Shown here: positions 27,101 to 37,963 of the stretch, piece after piece
How positions within the stretch are numbered: position 1 is the first letter of the stretch
Layout of the letters: every line of letters starts with the position of its first letter
NCBI RefSeq assembly: GCF_041146795.1
Contig: NC_135176.1
Span: forward strand, 14,811,286 to 14,875,285
Reading direction: 5' to 3'
DNA length: 64,000 nt
DNA from: Maylandia zebra
Taxonomy: Eukaryota > Chordata > Actinopteri > Cichliformes > Cichlidae
Notes under the pieces: model-generated
Told to the model about the DNA's origin: nothing
Database searches by the model: none
What the model saw: the letters and a program-made list of their open reading frames with translations, nothing else
Translations under genes and position numbers: made by a program

Positions 27101-27325
27101 TAGGTGGCATCGCTCCAAATGCAGCTCCATTTTTTTTTTTTTTCATTTTTCGTTTTTTGTATCAGATCAGACAGATCGGTCGTACAGTGAAGTATTCATG
27201 CTTCTGTAAACTCTCCTAAGCAATGTCATATGCTTGGCTGCACGTCAGGACACTTACAGCACAGCAACAATGCGAATGACTTGTAAATAAAGCGTCATTC
27301 CACCGAGCGAGACTCCATAACCTAC

Positions 27326-27440
27326 CTTTACCCCGCTCAGTCTGCAGGCGCAGCGCCTTAAAACCTCGACGGCCTGCCGCAGATGGCGAGACGAGGCAAA
27401 AGACACATGTGAATGCGCTCGGACTCCTGCGTGACAGCGA
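27326..27440 (-). other. Candidate distal pura leader exon with donor TAAAG|GTAGGT
   Basis: In a CpG-containing block, the minus strand reads GCGGGGTAAAG|GTAGGTTATG, a good 5' splice site, preceded by GC-rich sequence. Mammalian PURA is known to use several promoters with alternatively spliced 5' leaders, so a remote leader here is plausible. The start is nominal and no transcript evidence is at hand. Confidence 0.3.
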
Positions 27441-28798
27441 CACGGACTGCTCCTGCTTGCTTCACAAGATGGACAAGAAACCGAGAGTCGTGGCACGAAG
27501 AGCGACACACGCACAATTCAACGCCACTGCACGTTGCATGATGTCAACACGCAAATGTTGGAAACTCGGTTCAAGGGCGCCACTTCTCGGCGACACTGGG
27601 GAATTACAGTATTGTCTTTTTGACTGTAACAGGTATAGGGCAACATTTCTGGGAACTGTAATGCAGGGTAGCGTCTAAAGAAGTGAAATCCGAGCGTAGT
27701 TTTTGCGTTAATGTTGTGAACTTGTGTGTCCCACTTTGCCAGTGGCAAAATGAATGAATGAATGATCTCCAAAAGTTGATTCTGTTCATCTGGACGCAGC
27801 GTTTTCAGTGGGAGAAACTTTTAATCACTCTAATTATTGGTTTTCCTATCAAAAATATATTCAAAAACATATGACCCCTGTACAAAGTCCTATGTCCTGG
27901 CTCTTTGAGCAGCCACTGAAAAACTAAAGTGACTATTTATAGTAATTCCCAGCCAAGAATTGATAAAGTAGCTCTGATCTTAAAGGGGAAATCCATTACC
28001 TATTATGTGATTGCTCCTTAAATGCTTGTTCCACCAATTCCTACATCATCGCATCTATCCCGCACTGGTCTGCAGAGTGCTGTTTAAAAATCGCATTCTC
28101 AATTATAGGTGCTGACAGGAGGACTTTAGTCCACACAGTAATGTCTTGTCTATTGTGAGCGTGTTTGACATTAACACTCTATAGGTCTAATTCAAATTTC
28201 AGCACCACGGAGAGCAGCCAGGTCTGTTTCAAGCTGGCAGGTGGTGCACGCAAGTAACTCCATTGTGTTATTATAAGTTACAGTATGGTTTTGAGAGTCT
28301 TTGGCTTCCTGGTTTTAGATTGATTTATTATAGAATTTATACCCTGACCTTTTTACCTTTTAAAGGTTATTTCACTTAATCTTGTGCACCTTTCATTTGA
28401 GCCAAATTCAAATCTAGCACCCTGCTGTGTCGCTTGTTTGATGAACATCAGCAGTTAGGGTATGTTACTGTCTCTCAACTACTCTCTGGTCAGCAGATGT
28501 CGCTCTTTGTGATGCAGTTACTTGAACATCATGTATCCGCATTCAGGCTAAAACCAAACCATTATAAATTTCAACTTTAGTTATATTTGGTATGACGATA
28601 ATCAGTATTCCTATGTTAATTTGTGTAGTTATGTAACGTGACGTTTGTCAAAGTGCTCTGTCAGAACTACCCTGAATGAACACGTTTAAATATATATTTA
28701 AAAAACAACAACACTTTAACAAATAGTTCATCTGCGGTTTGGACCCCGGTGTTGCAGCTCTATAGATTTAATGCGGTCTTCTTTCAACAGCGTTTTTT

Positions 28799-28837
28799 TT
28801 CTTCTTCTTCTTTTTCTTTCTTTTTCTTCTTCTTCTT
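28799..28837. repeat. Homopyrimidine mirror repeat, potential H-DNA
   Basis: Reading outward from the central TTT (28817-28819), both sides follow C T5 C TT C TT C TT C TT. This is a 39-nt perfect mirror in an uninterrupted C/T tract, about 1.1 kb upstream of the nrg2 start codon. Confidence 0.9.
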
Positions 28838-29700
28838 CTTTTTTTTAGAGGCAGAGCAGTGAATGTGACCTGAATGCAGGGCATGACTTAATGGGATGAG
28901 ACGCAAAACTCATTCAAAACAGTCTCTTGAAGACTCCGAAATGCTTTCGCAGCCTTAGTCATCGCAGCCATATGATTTCTCTGGGCTCAGCGGGTTTCCG
29001 TGTGAACCTGTTTCGGTCTTTGGAGCGATGCCTTGGCTACAGTGAAATGCGATTTTGAGGAGGGACAGTCATGGATTTTGGATTTCGTTTGTTTCGTTAT
29101 AACGTGAGGTCGACACCGATAAAAGACCATGGAGTGATCGGCACACAGTAGCGGGGTTTGGGGAGTGAGGAGAACGACCCTTCGGTGCGTCGGTTGCCCG
29201 TGTCAGAGCTCCAGTTCTGCGTTTTTTTTCTGTTGAGGGAGCCTCTTGGCAATCGGCATTATTTTCTGTCCGTCTGTGGCTCGTAGGGGAGGCGGAGAGA
29301 GAGCCGCGGTGGAAGGCGGCGTATTAGCGCTATAGCTGCCGAGCAGAAATAATTGCTTTATTTTAATTTAATTTATTTTCTTTTCTTTTCTTTTCTTTCT
29401 TCTTTTTTGAAGGGGTGGGGGGAATGAAACGTGGCTTTTGTTTTGCGAGCGGACTACCAAACTTGTGGTTCACTGCAGCATTTTGCGTCTTTTCTCTCCG
29501 CTGCAGATGATACAGAAAACCATCATAGCGGTACCCCACCACTGCAATTTTTGGGCAAAGATAAGAGTGGCGTCGTCTTGCAGTTAAGGCTACTATGGCA
29601 GCATAGGAAGCATCTTCTGGAGAGAGTGAAACCGCCGATTCCTTGCTTAGCATGTCTACGATGCCTTATTATTAGTAGAAATCAGTGACTGGGTTTGAAA

Positions 29701-29926
29701 CCCAGCGTCACCCCGCGGTTCCAGAGCTACTGTTTACCCACTGAAAATCACCCGAAAAAGCAGCGGATCCCGATGGCATGGACACTTATGCAAGGTCTGC
29801 CGCGCTGTCGTGCTACTGGAGCCTACTTGCTGTCTCTTCATTCAACCCAGCTCCATCGCCATCGCCCCGCAGCCGAGAGAGCCCTGCCGCAACGCGACCA
29901 GCGACCACCGAGCCAAAGCAGGCGGC
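29701..29926 (+). other. nrg2 5' leader, open in the nrg2 frame
   Basis: The nrg2 frame is open from just after the TGA at 29696-29698 to the ATG at 29927, with no AUG but with CUG and GUG codons. It is probably 5' UTR. It also contains an upstream ORF in another frame (29773-29937). The transcription start was not identified. Confidence 0.5.
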
Positions 29927-29937
29927 ATGAGGCTTGA
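29773..29937 (+). CDS. Upstream ORF overlapping the nrg2 start codon
   Basis: An ATG-initiated frame of 54 codons (MAWTLMQGLPRCRATGAYLL and onward) ends at a TGA that overlaps the first 11 nt of the nrg2 coding sequence in a different frame. The peptide shows no recognisable domain. If it lies on the mature leader, it would be expected to reduce nrg2 translation. Confidence 0.45.
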   Translation: MAWTLMQGLPRCRATGAYLLSLHSTQLHRHRPAAERALPQRDQRPPSQSRRHEA

Positions 29938-30335
29938 TTCAGTACATTTATCCATGCTGGTCATCGGGGTCTCATTCGCCTGCTACTCCCCGAGTTTGAA
30001 TTCCCTGCAGGACCAGGCTTACAAATCCGCCGTGGTGATCGAGGGCAAGGTGCAGTCTACGCCTGTGAACGTCTCTGCGGAGCCGTACCGTGTGAATGTC
30101 AAAGTGCTGGATGTTTGGCCCCTAAACAGCGGGGGTCTGGAGCGAGAACAGCTCGTCACCGTGGGGGAATTTGGATCTGAGGCTCCGTGCACCAAAGTGA
30201 AGAAAAACCACAAGTACATTTTTTTCATGGACCCCACTGACGAGCCCTTGGTTTTTAAGGCATCGTTCGCGCCTCTTGACACCAGTGGAAAGAACCTAAA
30301 AAAGGATGTTGGAAGGATCTTGTGTGAGGACTGCG
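29927..30335 (+). CDS. nrg2: Neuregulin 2, coding exon 1 (partial gene)
   Basis: 136 complete codons plus 1 nt, ending at CTGCG|GTAAGT, phase 1. It starts MRLDSVHLSMLVIGVSFACYS, where residues 7-19 form a hydrophobic, signal-like segment. Then come SPSLNSLQDQAYKS and VVIEGKV, matching the NRG2 exon 1 signature (ACYSPSLKSVQDQAYK in human as recalled). Next are the kringle-like amino-terminal module (VKVLDVWPL, SGGLEREQ), YIFFMDPTDEPLVFKASF, APLDTSGKNLKK, and ILCEDCG at the splice point. One N-glycosylation sequon (NVS, residues 48-50) is visible. Neuregulin 2 is an EGF-like ligand for ErbB3/ErbB4. The Ig-like and EGF exons are not in the window. The start is the first in-frame ATG after an in-frame TGA at 29696. 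The divergent neighbour is pura, as in human. Confidence 0.94.
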
Positions 30336-30964
30336 GTAAGTCAATGTAGCCCTAATGTGGAATACCGGTGAAGTCCAACCCGGAAGAATCAACGTTGTGT
30401 TAACAGCCCCGGGCTTGGGGCTTTTGGTAACAGGCACTCTGGTGAATTGTGGTTATTGTGGCCACAGCATGGCTTGGAGTCACTGGGTACCAAATAGGTG
30501 CCTAAGGGGCGTCTATGCAGCAATTTTCGACAACTCTCGCAGGCTCCCATAGCCCACATGATCAATCAAACTCTCTTTCTCTCTCCCATTCTCCCTGAAC
30601 TGCAATAGACAAGCGCCTCGCACTGTTGCTAGTGAGGAATTGCAGTTTATGTGTACTTTACTATCTGCAGCCAGGAAAGCTGCTTTATTCTTTGACATTT
30701 CAGACACATTGCAGTGCACGTTTTACTTGTCGTTAGTCATACAATCATTGCAGTTTTCCAAATATCCTCGTGGCTTCTTTTATGAAACGTCAAACGCTTA
30801 CATTTAAAGGAGCGAGCACAATTTCAGGACCAGGGACAGCGGCCTGTATCACCGGTATCACGTGTTGAAAATCACGCTGCCCTAGGCAAATTGGCTCCTA
30901 GGCTATATTTAGGCTACCGCCCTGCTTTAATGCTTTAATGCCACACTTTGTCGTAGCAGCAGCA

Positions 30965-30998
30965 GAGCAGGTCTGTCTGTTTGCAGACAGACCTGCTC
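30965..30998. repeat. Perfect hairpin, 15-bp arms, 4-nt loop
   Basis: Arms GAGCAGGTCTGTCTG and CAGACAGACCTGCTC around TTTG, 630 bp into nrg2 intron 1. Confidence 0.93.
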
Positions 30999-32550
30999 AC
31001 ATGCTAAGGGCTAGCAGTGTGCTGTAGCTGAATCCTGAAACGTGATGCTGTGATTGAAAATGTCGAATTAACAACTTTCCCACGTCACACTCAAGCATTT
31101 TCCTTTTCTTGTTAGTAGTTTAAGAAATAACTTTGGTCTGTAGATGTTGTTCTTAGAGAGTAACTTGAAAACAATATCCAGGGCATTATGTTTGCAGTGA
31201 GGCATCATGACCCTGTTAATCGCCATTGAGAGAATCAGGTTTATTGACAGCAGATATTTCAAAGGAAAATAACTTTGCTCTTTTCTTCTTTTGTTAGATT
31301 ATTTTCTTGAGGATGTGGAAATTACGGAGTACAAAAAAAATAAAGGAAACTGCGGTGCAACAGGCTGCACTCAAATCCTGAATTATTGTACATATGTAGA
31401 TGGACACAGATTTTTGCTTTTTCACTTGATTTGCATAAGCAATGTTGTTTTCAATGCCCTTTACTAGGCTAAAATGAGCCCCTACTACTTTAATTAGAAA
31501 GTAGTGCAAGTGTCTGTAACGTGAACTTAAAGGCCACATAGTTCCTTCATTGTGTCTAGGCTATGGTGTTTGCTACTCAGCTGTAAAATCTTACTTGCCT
31601 GTCTTCCACACTTCTTCCACAATGTTTAGGACACACATTTGCACTTCCATTGAAGCACTGCGGCCTAAAATGTGATGCGTGTCCTGTACTGCTGCTGTCT
31701 TAAATCCACTTAGTCTGTACTCACGAGACACAAATTCTCCCCTCTCCTCTTGATTGTGCCACTCTCACTGTGGCTTTTAAACTCATCATCTTGTTAGAGA
31801 GGTAACAGAAAATGGACCCTATTCCCTTTTGGATTCCCTGAACAGCCCAAACAGCCCTTGTCAGTTTTTCTGGCACTTATCAAAGCTTGTCAGTGATGTG
31901 ATCAAACTGGCACAGCCACCTATTGTGTCACTTTGAGTTACCACACCCAGTTCCTGGGCCTTTTATTTACTTCAAAGAACCCATCAAAGTATGTGGTTAT
32001 ACATGGATATTAAGATCTCCCCAGAGTTTCTTTTCTGACCCCCCTCTCCTCCCCATTTATGGCTTGTCATGCAAACAGTAACAATATCCTCGTGATACTT
32101 TCAGTTCCTTTCTTTGTTCAGCACTAACCAAAGATCACCAACTTTATGGTGACTGTTTTAGGCATTTAACTATCTCTTAATGTTTGCTCATATTTTTTTG
32201 GCTTAACAAATCTTGTTTAGGCCCAGAGACTGATTCCAGGTCTTCTTAGGACCTCCCCAAAACTTGCCTTTAATCCCTTTTTGGCACCGTACAGATGCTG
32301 TCTAGTGTGTTAAACATATATACTGTGCAACTCTCAAAATTATGTGGTTGTGTGACTTCCACTTCCTATGAGCTGCCTTAAACTCAGGCTACCTACAGCA
32401 GTTAACACAGGTGTTAAAGTGAGCTTGAGCACCTTTAGTAAAAGAGTAAATCTGATAGGCAGAATAATACATATTACTATTGAGTATGTTTTTTTTCTAC
32501 CTGTACTTGCTTATAGCCAAAAGGATGGAGTAATAAGAAAATAATGGCAT

Positions 32551-32579
32551 GAAATCCCACAACCTCATTGTGGGATTTC
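32551..32579. repeat. Perfect hairpin, 12-bp arms, 5-nt loop
   Basis: Arms GAAATCCCACAA and TTGTGGGATTTC around CCTCA. Confidence 0.92.
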
Positions 32580-32667
32580 GTGTCACATCCCCTTGTCCGT
32601 CTCATCCCTACTGAGTGTTAATGGTGCAGATGTAAATGAAGCTGCTGTGGTGGAAATTTAGCATCTA

Positions 32668-32696
32668 GCTCACTCCTCTTCAAAAGAGGAGTTAGC
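32668..32696. repeat. Hairpin, 13-bp arms with one mismatch, 3-nt loop
   Basis: Arms GCTCACTCCTCTT and AAGAGGAGTTAGC around CAA. It lies about 90 bp from the hairpin at 32551. Confidence 0.9.
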
Positions 32697-32796
32697 ATAA
32701 ATGTTGTTTATACTTTTGCTCATAAACATTATTTTTTGGTGGGCAGTAATTTTAAATGTATAGAATCTTGTTTCTGCCACTGAAAAAAATGCTTCC

Positions 32797-33115
32797 TTCA
32801 ATTCATCCATTCTCTTCTGCTTATCCAATTTTAGGGTTGCCAGCGACAGCTGTTGTAGGGCGAGAGGCAGGGTACACGCTGGACAGATCACCAGTCTATT
32901 ACAGGGCCAACACATTGACACAGACAACCATTCACACTCACATTCAGGCCAATTTAGAAATGCCAATTAACGTAACCCCACTAACATGTCTTTGGATTGT
33001 GGGAGGAAGCCAGAGGAATGGGAGAGTACCCACGCAAACATAAGGAGAACATGGAAACTCCATGCAGAAAGTCTTGCTGTGAGGTAACAACGCTAACCAC
33101 TGTACCACCAAATAA
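32797..33115. mobile_element. Common teleost interspersed repeat (L2-like LINE or SINE fragment)
   Basis: A characteristic series of blocks is present: ATTCATCCATTCTCTTCTGC, GCTGGACAGATCACCAGTCT, CAACCATTCACACTCACATT, GTCTTTGGATTGTGGGAGGA, CCCACGCAAACATAAGGAGA and CTAACCACTGTACCACC. The order matches a widespread fish dispersed repeat. Short related blocks recur near 42549-42590 and 43150-43190. It is mildly degraded. The exact family name is not certain. Confidence 0.75.
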
Positions 33116-34648
33116 AAATAACAACACTAAAATAAAACCAAACCAAAAAAGGCAAATTTCTTTGCCATCGATAAATCAGAACTTCAGGTTATTATCTTAA
33201 AATTTAAAGTTATTATATCTCAAGAAACCCCAAATTCGGAGATATTTAACTTGAAGTTTTGGATTAATGGATGTCATTTTTTTTCAGTGGCAAAACAAGC
33301 TTCTGTACGTTTTGAAATGATTTCCCACTTAAAAATAAGTGGAAACAAGCTTAATAAATTCAACAAATATGATCACACACAAGCTGTTTATATGCAGTTT
33401 ATATTGCAGTGTGTCATGCTGGCTAAATATACATGTGCTGCCTATTTACATTAGAGAAATGTGTTAGGCAAAGGAGGAAGATGAAACATAATTTTAGTTA
33501 AAGTTAACCGGTTATTTGCTGAGCAGATATTTGATAAACTGGAAATTTAAAGTTTACTTGTAATGCCTTAACTTTGGAGATTTTAATCAGACATGCATGA
33601 CATGCTGTAGTTGTGTTTTTTCATATTGTGAAACATCTTGCAAAGGAAATCAAAGCATCATAATTTTGTGGTGCTGTATTCAAAGTTTGCAATGAAATAC
33701 TAGGTACTTCAGTACAGTTTCATACAGGCTGGTTAGCTGGCAGTACTGTGGTGAATGTACAGTCATGTGCTATGTTGGACAGGTGCAGAGCAGATTGTGG
33801 TATTTATGGTCAATGTAAGTTTACATCAAGGGTAGCAGATCTTAATGCAAAAGTAAGCTGATGATGCCGATAAGCTTCACTCAGTGGAATTTACCTTTTA
33901 TCTGAACTTTATATCATCTAGTGGTTTCAGATCAGGGACGATAGCTCATACAACATCTGCGTCTATCTTGTTGAAAGTTAAGTGGCAAAAATCCACAAAG
34001 AGCAGGGACTCTCACAGCAGCACCAGACCACAGCCTATACACAAAGGAAAATTTTACTGGATCTCACAATGCAAAATATAATTGCTTATTTCAAAGTGGT
34101 TCTTATGCCCACATTGCACTGCTACACCCGTTTCCTCACCTGCAAAATCCCACTGTAACTCCCTGTTAACACCTGCACTTTGGCTGCAGGACTCAGTCAG
34201 CTGGGTGCTCTGGGTTTCTGTCAGAGCAGAGATGAAATCAGCAACAATTACACTTCTTATGCTACAGGTTACAGAAAGCATGCACAAACACAGGTTCATG
34301 TTAGCTATGAAAATGCTGCCCTCACACTGGTTGTCCATGTCTGGCTGAATCAGTAGCATTATCTGTGACATTACTGTGTATAAAAAAAGTTATACAGTAA
34401 GCTAGCAGACATATAAACATCTCACTCAAGTATACATTTCAGTATCATTGCATGACAGCCAGTATTTCCTTGGAGTTTAGTGCTGCTCTGCAACAGGTCA
34501 CTGTTGATGCTATCACTTTTAAAAAGGAAGTTCGCTTATTATACAAAGCAGGCACAAGCATGTCAGATATACTGGTATTCCAGAATAAGGAAATCTACAC
34601 AGTGGACCATTAGTGCACCATAAGGCCCAGTGACCTACTCCTCAGTAC

Positions 34649-34672
34649 ACAATTTGTGTTTACACAAATTGT
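34649..34672. repeat. Perfect palindrome, 11-bp arms, 2-nt loop
   Basis: Arms ACAATTTGTGT and ACACAAATTGT separated by TT. Confidence 0.9.
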
Positions 34673-34729
34673 TGAACATATGTCAGTTGACTTGGCGCAC
34701 AAGTACTGAAGTAGGAGGCAGACTGCTCT

Positions 34730-34731
<2 letters not shown>

Positions 34732-34782
<51 letters not shown>
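34732..34782. repeat. (CA)n microsatellite
   Basis: About 25 uninterrupted AC/CA units. Confidence 0.97.
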
Positions 34783-34783
<1 letters not shown>

Positions 34784-34910
34784 TGTCATCCATTTGTCTA
34801 TTCAGAACCTTTTTCAGAGATCACATCTCAGGATTGTTTCATTATTTTATGTATTTATTTATTTATTTTAGCCTAAATCAAAAGTGTGCAGACTGAAACA
34901 AATGTGGTAG

Positions 34911-34913
<3 letters not shown>

Positions 34914-34944
<31 letters not shown>
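34914..34944. repeat. 31-nt C homopolymer
   Basis: An uninterrupted run of 31 C, the longest G/C homopolymer in the window. Confidence 0.95.
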
Positions 34945-36622
34945 AGCTTTTTGTCTATCCACAGACTCATTGAGGAGACCTACATAGCTGTATTTTGCGT
35001 GTGCATGTGTGTGGGTGTATTCAGGCTGGTGGGAGCACTGTATGAGTAAAATGAAGTACAAATCAGTGCAATGTCTATGACAAAAAGCTCTCATTTTAAA
35101 AGCTGTACATTGTACTGCAAAATGCATCAAACATGCAAATCACTGTCACTTGTGTGTATTTTTAAAGTGCTCATTCTGGCCATTTAGTTTTTTTGAGCTT
35201 GATCAATGTAAACCTGTTGCAGTGAATGCACACCCTGTTACTAATCTGTCACTGCAAAGTCCAACTGTATGCAGGTCACATCTGCTGCATTGAGGTGGTA
35301 GACAGGCAGAATTTTGCCTGCAAGCTATATCTTTCTGTGAATTGGAAGAGGTCCTTAGAAGAGCCAGACATAGAACAAGAATGACAGCTGCTGATGGCTA
35401 CTGGGCTCTGCTTCTACCCCACAATTTAGTCTTGTGGCAGCATTAATCAGCATGCATCTACAAGTTGGTCATTACACCCCAATGACACTCTCAGGGGCCA
35501 TTTAGCAAACAGTTGTGACAAAGGTGCTCATTTACTGTATTTCACCAGCAAAAATTATTGCCATGCAAAGGATGTGTGCTTGTTTAGGTGATGACTGAAG
35601 CGTTTTTCGATGGTCAGTGTTGTGGCCTTCCAACTGAACGTGACTGAGATTACACTTTATATTATGCGATTGTGTGAGGATTGTTTTCTATGTTCACATG
35701 GTGGTCATTTATGAAGAATTTCTGCCCCATTCAATCTCATCTTGGCTATTTTACAGTGACAAGATTGCTTGATGTATAGTCACAAGATCTGTGGGGGGAA
35801 AAAGGCATGACCATTTTCAGTAATTGGGTGCCCATTTTCTTGTCCATTAGGTACTTTCTCACAATCACTCAGACTTGTGCTCCACGTTTCTAGAGACAGA
35901 TTTTTAAAAGCTATTATTGTGACAGGGTAAGCATTTAGGATATCTATCTTTTGCGTCTCCATAAGTCACACTGCCCCAGTAACAGAGCAGCTGTCATGGC
36001 ACAGTTGAGGTTTTCTGATTTGGGTCATGGTTGTACCTGTTTGTACAGCAGAGCTATTGCAAGTGAGCAAGCGGTGTGCTTCGAGCCTTTCCTCTACACT
36101 CCTAAAATTTCAAATCAGATTCTTCCCAGCTCGTGTGTTGTAATTGTTGCTCTTCTGCGTTACGTAATGAGCTCTATAGAGCCATGATATGAAAAAAAGA
36201 AAGAACAGTCATAGCAGAAATAAGAGTTAGAAAAAGATGATGATTTAGAGCAGAATTCATTCTTTTTTTGGAGGTGAGGCACATATTTGGTTATTACTGT
36301 TACTGAGTAAGCCAGTACTTTAACTACAGTGTTAGTTGATCCATTTATTGTTTAAAACAGTGTGAAGCTCTTAACGCTGATGCATGTTTGTGAAAGTTAC
36401 ACAATTATCTCACCAATGAGGAATGTCAATTTCCTTTCTGCTCTAGTTGTGGCATTCACCAGATATGCAATGTCATTTGAAATACTCAAAATCACAGTGG
36501 ATGAAGATGGAACATATTAGCTTTAGTTACTACCACCTAAAAACTTTCTGTTATTATGTAAATGTACTGTGTTACTCCTTGCCTTCCATGATTTAGAACA
36601 TTAATACGGTTACTGTACAATA

Positions 36623-37899
36623 CTGTGCAGAAGTCTTGAGCCACCTATCATTGCTTTATACTTTGCTGGGAAAATGGGAAATGTGTGCCGGGATTTTCTG
36701 AAATATGTGCAAACACGCATGGAAATACAGTATATAAAGCAAAAACAGAGTATGTACATTTATAAGGTGCTTGAAAGTCAATATTTGGTATGGCCACCTT
36801 TATTCTTCAACACAGCATGAGCTCTCTTAGGCAAACTTTCTTGTACTCTCTTTAAGGATTATTCAGGATTAGTTCTCCAGGCTTCTTTAAGGATATTCAG
36901 AGTTTTTCTTTGGATGCTGTTTGCTTCTTGTTCTGCTCTCTCAAGATGATCCCACACTTATTCAATAATGTTGAGCTTCTGGTTCGAAGGAGGCCAATCA
37001 ATGACTGATAGTGTTCTTCTGTGTGGTTTTCTATGCAGGTATGCTTTTAATGCACTGACAGTGTGTTTGGGGTGTTTGACATGCTAAAATTGAAGCTATT
37101 GCCAATTAGATGCTTTCCATATTGCATATTTCCATATTGCGTGGTGGATCTGATGATACTTTTCTGTTTTTTGGCAAGCTCTCCAACACCACAGGCTGAA
37201 GCGCAGTCCCAAACCAAACAGGGCCTCCACCACAGTGTTTTACAGCTGTAGACACTCACTGTTGTACCTCTCTCCAGTCTTCCTCTGTACACGTTGATGG
37301 ATTTTTGGTCAAGTTCTTGTGTAATTTGGCATACCTTAGTCTTTTCTCCTTGTTTTCCCATCCTTAAGAATAGCTTCTTGACAACGCCCCTCCGCTGAGA
37401 CCAATGATGAGGCTCCAGTAAAGAGTATTGAAATATGCTGAAAGGTTAGTTTGTAGACCTGCCACTTTTTATTGTCCTCTACTTGTCCAGGTTCCTCAAA
37501 TTTGTTTAAGGACACACTGCATACCATACCAAGTTTTCAACTAATAGATCTTTGAAAATTACCTTGTTAGTGGAAAAATACTAGCTTGCGTTTGTATAAG
37601 TATACCAACTGGAGCATTTTTCACAGATTTACGTAAAGAAATGAAAATGTGTTTTTGCAGCAGGATGGTAGTAACAAAGTGCAATGCAAAGGTGCAATTT
37701 AAAGTTGGTTCTTTGCTAAGCCGTCTGTTATGTGCAGGTCTACAGGTCAGTGTTAAGTGGCATAACAAACAATAAACATTCCACTGAAAATGGTCAGGTA
37801 CAAGGACTGGACTGAAAATGAGTGAAAAAGCAGCCAATGTCCAAAGAAAAACTATTCTTCAAGGCCACATAAAAGTGGTGGCTTAAGATTCTTGCACAC
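36623..37899 (-). mobile_element. Decayed Tc1-like transposon (copy A)
   Basis: The ends are CTGTGCAGAAGTCTTGAGCC and, in reverse complement, GTGTGCAAGAATCTTAAGCC, each flanked by TA (36621-36622 and 37900-37901). The 1.28-kb interior keeps blocks typical of Tc1 transposase genes read on the minus strand (plus-strand GGTATGGCCACCTTTATTC, GTTCTCCAGGCTTCTT, CCTCCACCACAGTG), but no long transposase frame survives. It is related to the copy at 44.8-46.1 kb. Confidence 0.75.
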
Positions 37900-37909
37900 T
37901 AATATTTGT

Positions 37910-37910
37910 G

Positions 37911-37963
<53 letters not shown>
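37910..37963. repeat. (TA)n microsatellite
   Basis: TA repeats interrupted by one TG, ending TGTGTG. It starts 10 bp beyond the end of decayed Tc1 copy A. Confidence 0.95.

Larger units (their letters stand above)
23246..29700. other. Spacer between divergent pura and nrg2
   Basis: About 6.5 kb containing the upstream regions of both genes. Features seen are minus-strand splice-donor candidates at 24119 and 27326 (possible pura leaders), a GGAA repeat at 23850-23870, a CpG-richer block around 27300-27600, and a triplex-prone mirror repeat at 28799-28837. The last 0.9 kb is GC-richer and is probably the nrg2 promoter and 5' UTR. No other gene was recognised. Confidence 0.5.

Noticed and set aside
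30965..30998. Intronic hairpin as a microRNA precursor
   Set aside because: Stems of 10-15 bp with 2-8 nt loops are too short for a canonical pre-miRNA of about 60-70 nt. The same applies to the other hairpins listed.
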